Shown here: one piece after another, positions 52,884-60,608 of the stretch
Numbering within the stretch: position 1 is the first letter of the stretch
Layout of the letters: the number at the start of each line of letters is the position of its first letter
Assembly: GCA_023460795.1 (NCBI GenBank)
Contig: JAEWPC010000071.1
Span: 1-64,000, forward strand
DNA: 64,000 nt
Source of the DNA: Bacillota bacterium
GTDB taxonomy: Bacteria; Bacillota; Bacilli; Paenibacillales; Paenibacillaceae
Direction of reading: 5' to 3'
The notes under the pieces: generated by a model
What the model was told of the DNA's origin: nothing
The model's input: only the letters and a program-made list of their open reading frames with translations
The model's database searches: none
Translations under genes and position numbers: made by a program

Positions 52884-53696
52884 ATGGTTCTAACTACGGA
52901 GCAACGAATTACGCTGCACGGGTTCAACAATTTAACGAAATCGCTTAGCTTCAACATGTACGATATTTGCTTCACGAAGACGAAGGATGAGCGCAAAGCT
53001 TATCTGGCATACATCGACGAGCAATACAACGCGGAACGATTGACCGCGATATTGAATTCCGTGGCCGACATTATCGGAGCGCACGTGCTGAACATCGCCA
53101 AGCAGGACTACGAACCGCAGGGCGCCAGCGTCACGATGCTCGTGTCGGAGGGACCGATCGAGCAGGCGCCGAGCGAATCGTTCGAGGAGTCTCCCGGGCC
53201 TCTTCCGGGAGCAGTCGTCGGTCACTTGGACAAAAGCCACATTACGGTGCACACTTATCCCGAGTATCATCCGGACGAAGGAATAAGCACATTCCGCGCG
53301 GATATCGACGTCTCTACCTGCGGGGAAATCTCGCCTCTCAAGGCGCTTAATTACCTCATTCATTCGTTCGACGCCGACATTATGACGATGGATTACCGGG
53401 TCAGGGGCTTCACTCGGGATATTAACGGACACAAGCTGTTCATCGATCACGAAATCAGCTCCATTCAGAACTACATCCCTCAGGAGATTAAAGAGATGTA
53501 CCAAATGATCGACGTCAACGTGTACCAGGAAAATATTTTCCATACGAAATGCAAGCTGCGGGAATTCGATCTGAACAACTACTTGTTCGGCTATACGGCC
53601 GATTCGTTAACCAAGGAGGAGCAGCACGAGATCGAGAAAAGCGTCAAGTGGGAGATGGACGAAATCTTTTACGGCAAGAACATGGTGTTCGTGTGA
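52884..53696 (+). CDS. speD: S-adenosylmethionine decarboxylase, proenzyme (E. coli type)
   Basis: 270 residues. Makes decarboxylated SAM, the aminopropyl donor for spermidine. It self-cleaves between Lys117 and Ser118 (HLDKSHITVHTYPE), Ser118 becoming the pyruvoyl cofactor. Long near-identical blocks to E. coli SpeD are visible: LHGFNNLTKSLSF, DYEPQGASVT, DYRVRGFTRDING and DVNVYQENIFHTK. It is not the ~125-residue B. subtilis type. GGAGGAG precedes the ATG. No speE is in this window. Confidence 0.95.
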   Translation: MVLTTEQRITLHGFNNLTKSLSFNMYDICFTKTKDERKAYLAYIDEQYNAERLTAILNSVADIIGAHVLNIAKQDYEPQGASVTMLVSEGPIEQAPSESFEESPGPLPGAVVGHLDKSHITVHTYPEYHPDEGISTFRADIDVSTCGEISPLKALNYLIHSFDADIMTMDYRVRGFTRDINGHKLFIDHEISSIQNYIPQEIKEMYQMIDVNVYQENIFHTKCKLREFDLNNYLFGYTADSLTKEEQHEIEKSVKWEMDEIFYGKNMVFV

Positions 53697-53717
53697 CGGG
53701 CGCGATAAGCTGCGACG

Positions 53718-53746
53718 AAGGAAGAGGAGAAAGCCTCTTCCTTTTG
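53718..53746 (+). terminator. Rho-independent terminator after speD
   Basis: AAGGAAGAGG (53718-53727), 6-nt loop, CCTCTTCCTT (53734-53743), then TT. Confidence 0.85.
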
Positions 53747-53822
53747 GCGTGCGGAAGGAGTTCCCGCCAATCTGTCGAATTTACGCATAGAAGCAAATGA
53801 CGCGTAGGAGGCCAAGCTTTCC

Positions 53823-54401
53823 ATGAATCCGAAATTTACCCAAACGCAATACCTGATCAGAAAACAAATTTTGACGCTGGCTGGGGCGAAAATCGATATT
53901 TTCGACGGCAGCGGCCAACCGGTATTGTACTCGCAGATGAAGGCTTTCAAGCTGAAAGAAGACATCCGGCTGTTCTCCGACGATACGATGCAGGAAGAGC
54001 TGATTTCGATACAGGCGCGCAGCGTCATCGACTTCTCGGCCACCTACGACGTGGTGGATTCCGTAACCGGCGAGAATCTCGGATCGCTCCGCCGCAAAGG
54101 GATGAAGTCGATGCTGAAGGACGAGTGGGTCATTCTGGACCGAAGCGAGACGGAGGTTGGGCTCGTCAAGGAAGACAGTCCTTGGATGGCGCTGCTTAGA
54201 CGGTTCCTGACCAATCTCATCCCGCAGAAGTTCCATGTGGAGATGAACGGCGAGCGCGTCGCGCTGTTCAAGCAGGACCTCAATCCGTTCGTCGGCAAGC
54301 TGAATTTGGACTTCTCTCTCGATACGAATCAGCGGTTGGATCGGCGGTTGGGGCTTGCCGCCGCGGTGCTGCTCGTCGTGATCGAAGGTCAGCAGGGTTA
54401 G
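53823..54401 (+). CDS. LURP-one-related (LOR)/scramblase-fold protein
   Basis: 192 residues. Tubby/scramblase-like beta barrel of the LOR family: YLIRKQILTLAGAKIDIFDGSGQPVLYS, KLKEDIRLFSDD, SLRRKGMKSMLKDEWVILD, and a hydrophobic C-terminal helix (LGLAAAVLLVVI). The family role in bacteria is unknown; the fold can bind membrane lipids. It is 1 bp from the YcaQ-like glycosylase gene, so the two are co-transcribed. Confidence 0.85.
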   Translation: MNPKFTQTQYLIRKQILTLAGAKIDIFDGSGQPVLYSQMKAFKLKEDIRLFSDDTMQEELISIQARSVIDFSATYDVVDSVTGENLGSLRRKGMKSMLKDEWVILDRSETEVGLVKEDSPWMALLRRFLTNLIPQKFHVEMNGERVALFKQDLNPFVGKLNLDFSLDTNQRLDRRLGLAAAVLLVVIEGQQG

Positions 54402-54402
54402 G

Positions 54403-55587
54403 ATGAACGAATATCGATTGACGAACGCGCAAGCTCGTCGGTTCCTTCTGCTGAAGCACGGGCTGCTCGGCGCTTATAAATTCGAGGGCAAGCCGGGCAT
54501 ATGCGAATTCGCGAGACAAGCCGGCTGCATTCAATTCGATCCGATCGACGTATGCGGCAAGAACGCCGAGCTCGTGCTTCAGTCCAGAGTCGCCGGATTC
54601 AAGAAGGCCATGCTGAGCGAGCTACTCTATGAAGACAGGAAGCTGGTCGATTATTTCGACAAAATGCTGGCGATCTTCCCGGTCGAAAATTGGCCCTACT
54701 TCGAGAGAACACGGATGCGGTACCGGGAGCATGGGCGAAGCCGGGACAAGGTCGATGCCGTAGCGGACGAAGTCAAACGGTTCATCATGACGAACGGCCC
54801 GGCCAGCGCGAAGGATTTGCCGCTGAAGGAAACGGTAGACTGGTCTTGGAGCGCGACTTCGCTGGCGAGAGCGGCTCTGGAGACGTTGTATTTTCGCGGG
54901 GATTTGATCGTTCATCATAAGAAAGGAACGATTAAATCTTACGCGCTCGCCGAAGACCATATCGATCCCGCGCTTCTGAGCGCGGCGGACCCGAATCGGA
55001 CGGAAGCGGAATTCACGAAGTGGATGGTGCTGCGGCGCATCGGTTCCGTAGGCATGCTGTGGAACAAGCCGTCGGACGCGTGGCTGGGAATCGATCGATT
55101 AAAGTCCGAAGCTCGCAAAGCCGCGTTCGCTTCGCTGCTTGAAGACGAAGCGATCATCCCTTGCGTCGTGGAAGGGATCGCGGAACCGCTCTACGCGTGC
55201 GTTGGCGACGAACCGCTTCTTCGCTCGGTGCTCTCCGCCAAGTCCGAGTACGAACGCCGGGTCGAGTTCATCGCTCCGCTCGATAATCTCATGTGGGATC
55301 GCAAGCTCATTCGGGCATTATTCGACTTCGAATATAAGTGGGAAATATACACGCCGGTCGCCGAGCGCAAATACGGATACTACGTGCTCCCGGTGTTATA
55401 CGGCGACGCGCTCGTCGGACGCATCGAGCTGGTCGCGGACAAGAAGGCGAAGCGGCTTAACGTCGTCCGGTATTGGCCGGAGGACGAGGCGGAGAAGGAC
55501 GGAACGTTCCGCCGAATGCTTCGTGAAAGGCTGGACCGGTTCGCGTCGTTCAACGGATGCGAGGAAGTTATTGGGGAGACGCATTAG
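54403..55587 (+). CDS. Winged-helix DNA glycosylase of the AlkZ/YcaQ family
   Basis: 394 residues, normal for HTH_42 proteins that unhook DNA interstrand cross-links and remove bulky alkyl adducts. Three winged-helix units form a C-shaped DNA clamp. The catalytic motif reads Q-F-D in CIQFDPIDV, the Q-x-D form of E. coli YcaQ, not the Q-x-Q of the AlkZ self-resistance enzymes. This points to general repair, not antibiotic self-protection. Later blocks: DNLMWDRKLIRALFDFEYKWE and YYVLPVLYGDALVGRIEL. Starts 1 bp after the LOR gene. Confidence 0.88.
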   Translation: MNEYRLTNAQARRFLLLKHGLLGAYKFEGKPGICEFARQAGCIQFDPIDVCGKNAELVLQSRVAGFKKAMLSELLYEDRKLVDYFDKMLAIFPVENWPYFERTRMRYREHGRSRDKVDAVADEVKRFIMTNGPASAKDLPLKETVDWSWSATSLARAALETLYFRGDLIVHHKKGTIKSYALAEDHIDPALLSAADPNRTEAEFTKWMVLRRIGSVGMLWNKPSDAWLGIDRLKSEARKAAFASLLEDEAIIPCVVEGIAEPLYACVGDEPLLRSVLSAKSEYERRVEFIAPLDNLMWDRKLIRALFDFEYKWEIYTPVAERKYGYYVLPVLYGDALVGRIELVADKKAKRLNVVRYWPEDEAEKDGTFRRMLRERLDRFASFNGCEEVIGETH

Positions 55588-55588
55588 A

Positions 55589-55622
55589 GCATGGAGATCA
55601 TTTCTCCGTGCTTCTTTTTTTC
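55589..55622 (+). terminator. Rho-independent terminator after the glycosylase gene
   Basis: GCATGGAGA (55589-55597) pairs with TCTCCGTGC (55603-55611) with one wobble pair, followed by a run of eight T in TTCTTTTTTTTC. Confidence 0.88.
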
Positions 55623-55694
55623 TATCCGATTGCTTTGGCACGAGCGGACGCATACTAAAGCTCGAGTAATCGCTCCGGGAAAGGGGATTCGTTC

Positions 55695-55874
55695 ATGGCG
55701 AACAAAAAATGCTATTACACCTTCGAGGATCAAGCCGGCACGACGCTCGAGTTTCAAGCGACCAGCTTGCAGCAGGCGATGACGGTGAAGAAGAAGATGG
55801 CCCGCGATTTAGGGATTCCGAAAGAAGCATTCGATCTCACGTCCATTAGCAAGAAACCGACGCCGAGCGAATAG
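55695..55874 (+). CDS. Small hypothetical protein, 59 residues
   Basis: ATG 55695 to TAG 55872-55874, with AAAGGGG about 9 bp upstream. The protein begins MANKKCYYTFEDQAGTTLEF, a beta-strand-like start, followed by a basic helix (QQAMTVKKKMARDLGI) and a polar tail. No signal or membrane segment. I do not recognise a family. It has its own upstream terminator and a downstream hairpin, consistent with a real single-gene unit. Confidence 0.6.
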   Translation: MANKKCYYTFEDQAGTTLEFQATSLQQAMTVKKKMARDLGIPKEAFDLTSISKKPTPSE

Positions 55875-55885
55875 ACGGGAGTGAA

Positions 55886-55921
55886 ATGGCGGCTCAGAGT
55901 GTACGTTCTCCGAGCCGCCAT
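55886..55921. terminator. Hairpin between the small gene and the DUF3231 gene
   Basis: ATGGCGGCTC (55886-55895) and GAGCCGCCAT (55912-55921) form a 10-bp stem with an extra inner GAG/CTC pairing. Only A/T-poor tails follow, but the position between convergent genes suggests a bidirectional terminator. Confidence 0.65.
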
Positions 55922-55931
55922 ATTCGTGACC

Positions 55932-56456
55932 TTATTTCTTGGATTCTTCGCTCGTTGGGCGATCCAATACAAGAGGAGGAGGGATCAGCCAGCCTTTCTC
56001 TTTGCTCAGCCTGAGCGCCTTGAGTCCGATCGCCGCTTTCGTGGCATGGTATTTCTCGAACAAGGCCGCGACGTCTTCGCGAATGCATTTGGCCATGATC
56101 TGACTGCACAAGACGAGGCCGGCAGCCGTATCGGCCGAGAGCATGGCGGCGATCTCCATATCCGCGAACCTTGCGCCGATCGGGATGTCTTCAAGCTTCG
56201 CTTCAGGGCGGTCCGGCAAACCGGGTGACGGAACGAGCCCGTTATGGACCAAGATTTCATCGCACTCCGAAGCTTCTAGTTCCGCTTGATTGATCATATC
56301 TCCGATAAGACTTTTAAGCTCCTTGTCTCCCGCGTGATAGCTTAACGCGCGATAGGCCGACACGCAGCCTTTGGCGCCCATCGAGAATTGCCATACATCG
56401 TAAGCTTCCCCGTAATGCAACGGTTCGTTCTTCGGATTACCGCTTAAAATTCCCAT
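55932..56456 (-). CDS. DUF3231 family protein
   Basis: 174 residues. The opening LSGNPKNEPLHYGEAYDVWQFSMGAKGCVSAYRALSYHAG is the DUF3231 hallmark, and the pattern of His/Glu-bearing helices resembles a four-helix ferritin-like bundle. Many DUF3231 proteins carry two such units (about 330 residues); this one has a single unit. GGAGGAG precedes the ATG. Function unknown; related genes are often linked to sporulation or stress in Bacillales. Confidence 0.85.
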   Translation of the reverse strand: MGILSGNPKNEPLHYGEAYDVWQFSMGAKGCVSAYRALSYHAGDKELKSLIGDMINQAELEASECDEILVHNGLVPSPGLPDRPEAKLEDIPIGARFADMEIAAMLSADTAAGLVLCSQIMAKCIREDVAALFEKYHATKAAIGLKALRLSKEKGWLIPPPLVLDRPTSEESKK

Positions 56457-56567
56457 TATGTTTACTCTCCTCCTGTATCGTGGTTACGCCGGATCAACGG
56501 CCCATGTCCGAAGTCCTTGTCAAGGTTACCATCTCCAAACGCGAGAGCGGTTATGCGGTTAATAGCT

Positions 56568-56596
56568 TTGTGTTTGGAATTCCGATTCGATACAAT
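56568..56596 (+). promoter_or_regulatory. Candidate promoter for the aldo/keto reductase gene
   Basis: TTGTGT (56568-56573), 17-bp spacer, TACAAT (56591-56596), 40 bp before the GTG start. Confidence 0.4.
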
Positions 56597-56636
56597 AATA
56601 AAGGTTCGATCATGAGGAAGAGGAGCGTGAAGCATA

Positions 56637-57617
56637 GTGAAATTCAGTCAACTGGGCCGGTCCGGCCTAAAGGTCAGCAAGCTTTGTCTGGGAACGATGA
56701 ACTTCGGCGTCGATACGGACGAGAAGGAGTCGTTCCGCATCATGGACGCGGCGCTCGACGCGGGCATTAACTTCTTCGACACCGCTAACATTTACGGATG
56801 GGGCAAGAACGCGGGCAGAACCGAGGAAATTATCGGCCGCTGGTTCGCGCAAGGCGGCAATCGCCGCGAACGAGTCGTCCTTGCGACGAAGTTCTACGGG
56901 GATATGAGCGACGAGAACGACGGTCCGAACCAAGAGGGCGGGCTGTCCGCTTACAAGCTGCGCCGCCACCTGGAAGGCTCCCTCAGAAGGCTCCAAACCG
57001 ACCATATCGAGCTTTATCAGATGCATCACGTAGACCGCAACGTCTCTTGGGACGAGTTATGGGAAGCGTTCAACGTAGCGCTGCACCAAGGCAAGATCGG
57101 TTACGTCGGCTCCAGCAACTTCGCCGGTCGCGATCTCGTGAAAGCGCAATACGAAGCGCGCAACCACCGCATGCTCGGACTGGTGAGCGAGCAGCATAAA
57201 TACAGCCTGTTATGCCGGCTGCCCGAACTCGAAGTATTGCCGGCGGCGGAAGAACTGGGGATCGGCGTGATCGCTTGGAGCCCGCTGGACGGAGGTTTGT
57301 TAAGCGGACATGCGCTCCGGCCCGTGGAAGGCTCCAAGCGCGCGAACAATCCGGAGCGTACGGAACGTTACCGCGAACAACTCGTCCTGTTCGAGGCGCT
57401 GTGCCGCGAGCTCGGCGAGAGCGAGGCGAACGTCGCGCTCGCCTGGACGCTCGTGCAGCCTTCGATGACCGCTCCGATCATCGGTCCGCGTACGCTCGGA
57501 CAGCTTGAGGGCGCTCTGCGCGTCGTCGACATTAAGCTGGACGAAGCAACGCTGAAGCGTCTGGACGAGATTTTCCCGGGTCCCGGGGGTTCCGCGCCGA
57601 AAGCCTACGCTTGGTAA
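56637..57617 (+). CDS. Aldo/keto reductase
   Basis: 326 residues, NADPH-dependent TIM-barrel reductase. Catalytic tetrad: Asp and Tyr in FFDTANIYG, Lys in VLATKFYG, His in YQMHHVD. The cofactor-binding GSSNFAGRDL and IIGPRTLGQLEGAL blocks are present. It resembles the YajO/potassium-channel beta-like subgroup. GTG 56637 follows AGGAG by 11 bp. Substrate unknown. Strong terminator downstream. Confidence 0.92.
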   Translation: MKFSQLGRSGLKVSKLCLGTMNFGVDTDEKESFRIMDAALDAGINFFDTANIYGWGKNAGRTEEIIGRWFAQGGNRRERVVLATKFYGDMSDENDGPNQEGGLSAYKLRRHLEGSLRRLQTDHIELYQMHHVDRNVSWDELWEAFNVALHQGKIGYVGSSNFAGRDLVKAQYEARNHRMLGLVSEQHKYSLLCRLPELEVLPAAEELGIGVIAWSPLDGGLLSGHALRPVEGSKRANNPERTERYREQLVLFEALCRELGESEANVALAWTLVQPSMTAPIIGPRTLGQLEGALRVVDIKLDEATLKRLDEIFPGPGGSAPKAYAW

Positions 57618-57652
57618 GCAACGAAACCTGCGACAACGCCATTTCATGATGA

Positions 57653-57686
57653 AGAGACGAAGCAACCGCGCTTCGTCTCTTTTTTT
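57653..57686 (+). terminator. Rho-independent terminator after the reductase gene
   Basis: AGAGACGAAGC (57653-57663), 6-nt loop, GCTTCGTCTCT (57670-57680), followed by six T. Confidence 0.93.
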
Positions 57687-57767
57687 ATGCTGTAAATTCC
57701 GTAACCCGAATTTGTGAGATATATGTGAACGTAAAGCTAATAAATATTTGGAAATAACAAGATTTCA

Positions 57768-57830
57768 TTGACTAGGAGCTTGATGCTGATATAATTTGGT
57801 TTGACATTGATAATTATTATCAATTAGCAT
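57768..57830 (+). promoter_or_regulatory. efeUOB promoter region with perfect Fur box
   Basis: Upstream promoter: TTGACT (57768-57773), 16 bp, TATAAT (57790-57795). A second -35-like TTGACA lies at 57801-57806 with TAGCAT 18 bp later (57825-57830). Between them sits the perfect palindrome ATTGATAAT-T-ATTATCAAT (57806-57824), which contains the 7-1-7 TGATAAT-N-ATTATCA Fur box. It covers the start point of the first promoter and the spacer of the second, so iron-loaded Fur would block both. Confidence 0.85.
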
Positions 57831-57871
57831 CTCGAAAAAGCCACACGTTAACGGTAAGGGGAAGGTCGATC

Positions 57872-59353
57872 ATGCCACACGGGGACCGCAGACTTCGACT
57901 TTATAAATTATTGCCGGCGATTGTATTCGCTATGATGCTATTGAGCTCAAGCCTGCTAACGGTACAGGGGATAGCGTATGCCGAACCTGCGTCTCAAACT
58001 ACGAACGATGCGCTTGCCGAAACCGAGCGACTGATCCAGCTATTGGATGCCGGAGACTTAGAGCAAGGCTCGGAATCTTTCGCGGCTATTAAGAAATGGT
58101 GGAACGCGAACAAAGCCGAAGCCAAGCGGCAATCGCTCGATATGGCGCTTGAGATCGACGGCAAGATCGCCGGTCTGTCTCTCGCTTTCGTAAGCAAAGA
58201 CGTCAAGCAGGCCGCGACTCATGCATCCGATTTGCGATTTTCGCTGCAAATGTATGCGGAAGGCGCGTTCGTCATGAACGACGGGAAGACGAACCTGTCG
58301 CTCGGCACGTACGTGATGAAGCTCCGCCAGACGGGGGACCTGATCGACCGCGGCGAGCTCGAGAAGGCAAGGACCGAGACGAAGCTGCTGCAGCGCCAAT
58401 GGCTGTCCGTCGAAGGAGACGTCGTCAGCCAATCGCAGTCCGCGTACAGCGATGCGGAGCGGGACTTAGTCATGCTCGACGCCTACTTGTCCGGCGAGGG
58501 CAAGCAAGAAGAAGCGTCTAGCGTCGTCGATCGGATGGTGCAGTCGCTGTCGCCGCTCATCGACGCCCAATATTCGTGGTGGGATGCGGCCTTGATCCCT
58601 CTTCGCGAAGGAATCGAAGCGCTGCTCGTCATCGGCACTCTGCTCATGTTCGCGAAGAAGTCGAACTCTAAGCCGGCTCAGAAATGGGTCGTAGGAGGCA
58701 CAATGGCCGGCGTCATTCTGTGTATCGCCGTCGGATTCATCGTATCGCTATTGCTGTCTTCGAGCGCGTTCGGCCGTAACAACGCCTTAATCAACGGGTG
58801 GACCGGCGTATTCGCCAGCTTGATGCTCCTGTATGTCAGCTACTGGCTGCACCGCAATTCCGACGTGAAACGGTGGAGCCGGCTGATTAAGACGAAGAGC
58901 GACATGGCGATATCCGGCGGCAAAATGTTGTCTCTCTCCTTGATCGCCTTTTTCGCGATTACGCGCGAGGGGCTGGAGACGGTCATCTTCCTGATCGGGA
59001 TGGCGGGCAAAATGCCGGCCATGTCTCTCGTCGGCGGTATCGCCGCCGGATTCGGCATCCTTATCGTTGCCGCGTTCGCGATCATTAAGGGCGGGAATCG
59101 TCTTCCGATCCGTCCGGTGTTCCTGATCTCCAGCTTGATCGTTTTCTATCTATGCTTTAAATTCATGGGCTCGGGTATCCACAGTCTTCAGATGGCCGGA
59201 ATCATCCCGTCCTCCGTAGACGATTATTTGCCCGAGAAAGCTTCGTTCAGTTTGTATCCGTCTTGGTACAGTACGCTGCCGCAACTCTTGTTCGTATTGG
59301 CGGGATTTACCGTTATCGTTCTGCAGCGCATTCGCCAAGCGGCTCAAAAATAA
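57872..59353 (+). CDS. efeU: FTR1-family iron permease EfeU
   Basis: 493 residues. A signal peptide or anchor (about 10-38) is followed by an extracellular helical region (about 40-235), then the seven-helix FTR1 permease. The two iron-passage motifs are REGIE (Arg245, in PLREGIEALLV) and REGLE (Arg365, in ITREGLETVIFL), both of the required R-E-x-x-E form. It imports ferric iron delivered by EfeO and EfeB. First gene of a complete efeUOB operon under a Fur box. Confidence 0.94.
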   Translation: MPHGDRRLRLYKLLPAIVFAMMLLSSSLLTVQGIAYAEPASQTTNDALAETERLIQLLDAGDLEQGSESFAAIKKWWNANKAEAKRQSLDMALEIDGKIAGLSLAFVSKDVKQAATHASDLRFSLQMYAEGAFVMNDGKTNLSLGTYVMKLRQTGDLIDRGELEKARTETKLLQRQWLSVEGDVVSQSQSAYSDAERDLVMLDAYLSGEGKQEEASSVVDRMVQSLSPLIDAQYSWWDAALIPLREGIEALLVIGTLLMFAKKSNSKPAQKWVVGGTMAGVILCIAVGFIVSLLLSSSAFGRNNALINGWTGVFASLMLLYVSYWLHRNSDVKRWSRLIKTKSDMAISGGKMLSLSLIAFFAITREGLETVIFLIGMAGKMPAMSLVGGIAAGFGILIVAAFAIIKGGNRLPIRPVFLISSLIVFYLCFKFMGSGIHSLQMAGIIPSSVDDYLPEKASFSLYPSWYSTLPQLLFVLAGFTVIVLQRIRQAAQK

Positions 59354-59392
59354 AACGGCTTCATGCTAATGAGAAAGAGGAGTGTTAGAAAC

Positions 59393-60583
59393 ATGCACGC
59401 ACGCACGTCTAATCGGTTCTCCAAGCTAGGTTATCTCGGAATGTCCGCTTTGCTGGCGGCAACGCTGGCCGCTTGCGGCAATAACAACGATGCCGAGCCT
59501 GCGGCTTCGTTTGACGCTCAGCAGAGCGAATCCCCGGCAAGCGACAATAGCGCGATCCAAGAAGGCACGACGAAGCTTCAGGAAGTGACGAAGCAGCTTC
59601 AGGACGCGATCGGCAGCCAGAACGCGGAGGAAGTCAAGAAGTTGGGTAAATCGGTGAACGATGCCTGGCTTGCCTACGAAAATTCGGTACGCCAAGCGTT
59701 CCCGCTCGAATACGTGGAAGTAGAGAAATACGTCATGCCGATCTATTCGGCGTCTGCCTACGACAAAGTGGATTTCGAAGCGCTGACCGCCACCGCGGCC
59801 AAGCTGCAGGACGCGCTTGTCGCGCTGAAGAACGCGAAGCCGACTACGGCGAACACGTCCGAGCTGCTGCTGAAGGCGGTAGACAATTATAAGAAATACG
59901 TGCAGGAGCAAGCGGACCAAATGGTCGTGCAAGCGAAGCTGTTTACGGATGCGGTCAAAGCCGGCAATATCGACGAAGCGAAGCGCCTCTATCCGCAAGC
60001 GCGCGTCAACTTTGAAAGAATCGAGCCCATCGCCGAGAGCTTCGGGGACTTGGATCCCCGCATCGACGCTCGCGAAGCGGACGTGGAAGATCTGAGTACG
60101 TGGACGGGCATTCACCGGATCGAGAAAGCATTGTGGGCAGATAAGTCGCTCGAAGGCATGGATAAATACGCGGACCAATTAGTTGCCGATATCCAAGAGC
60201 TGCAGCGGAAAATAAGCACGTTCGAGCTTGAGCCGAAAGGCATGGTTGCCGGCGCGATGGAGCTTCTTAACGAAGCTGCGACTTCGAAGATTACGGGCGA
60301 AGAAGAAGTTTTCTCGCACCTCGATTTAGTCGATTTCGCGGCGAACGTCGAAGGCTCCAAGACCGTGTATCTCTCGATCATTCCGGCGTTGAACGAGAAA
60401 AATCCGGATTTGGGCAATCAATTGGATACTCAATTCCAGAAAATCGAACAAGTGCTGCTCGGCTACCAGAAGAACGGGGAATACGTCACTTACGATACGC
60501 TGACGACCGAGCAGATTCGCGAGATCAGCGATGAACTGAGCGTCCTGTCCACTCTGATGTCCCAAACGGCAAGCATCCTATAA
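59393..60583 (+). CDS. efeO: EfeO-type imelysin (M75) iron-uptake lipoprotein
   Basis: 396 residues. ATG 59393 has AGAGGAG 10 bp upstream; an in-frame ATG at 59363 precedes that site. The lipoprotein signal ends in LAAC (Cys28), followed by a Ser/Asn-rich linker. The imelysin domain contains the GIHRIEKALW motif (His241), the G-x-H-x-x-E site that binds metal. No cupredoxin domain is seen, as in other Gram-positive EfeO/EfeM proteins. Presents iron to EfeU. Confidence 0.93.
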   Translation: MHARTSNRFSKLGYLGMSALLAATLAACGNNNDAEPAASFDAQQSESPASDNSAIQEGTTKLQEVTKQLQDAIGSQNAEEVKKLGKSVNDAWLAYENSVRQAFPLEYVEVEKYVMPIYSASAYDKVDFEALTATAAKLQDALVALKNAKPTTANTSELLLKAVDNYKKYVQEQADQMVVQAKLFTDAVKAGNIDEAKRLYPQARVNFERIEPIAESFGDLDPRIDAREADVEDLSTWTGIHRIEKALWADKSLEGMDKYADQLVADIQELQRKISTFELEPKGMVAGAMELLNEAATSKITGEEEVFSHLDLVDFAANVEGSKTVYLSIIPALNEKNPDLGNQLDTQFQKIEQVLLGYQKNGEYVTYDTLTTEQIREISDELSVLSTLMSQTASIL

Positions 60584-60608
60584 TCGCTAAGGAAGGGACG
60601 GAAGGTTC

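Noticed and set aside
52586..52996. N-terminal extension of the ATPase-HTH frame
   Set aside because: Low-complexity Arg/Ser-rich translation crossing the regulatory gap and the speD start; ATG 52585 has GAGGAG at the right distance.
54403..55587. Antibiotic self-resistance glycosylase
   Set aside because: The active site is Q-x-D (YcaQ type), not Q-x-Q, and no biosynthetic cluster is present.
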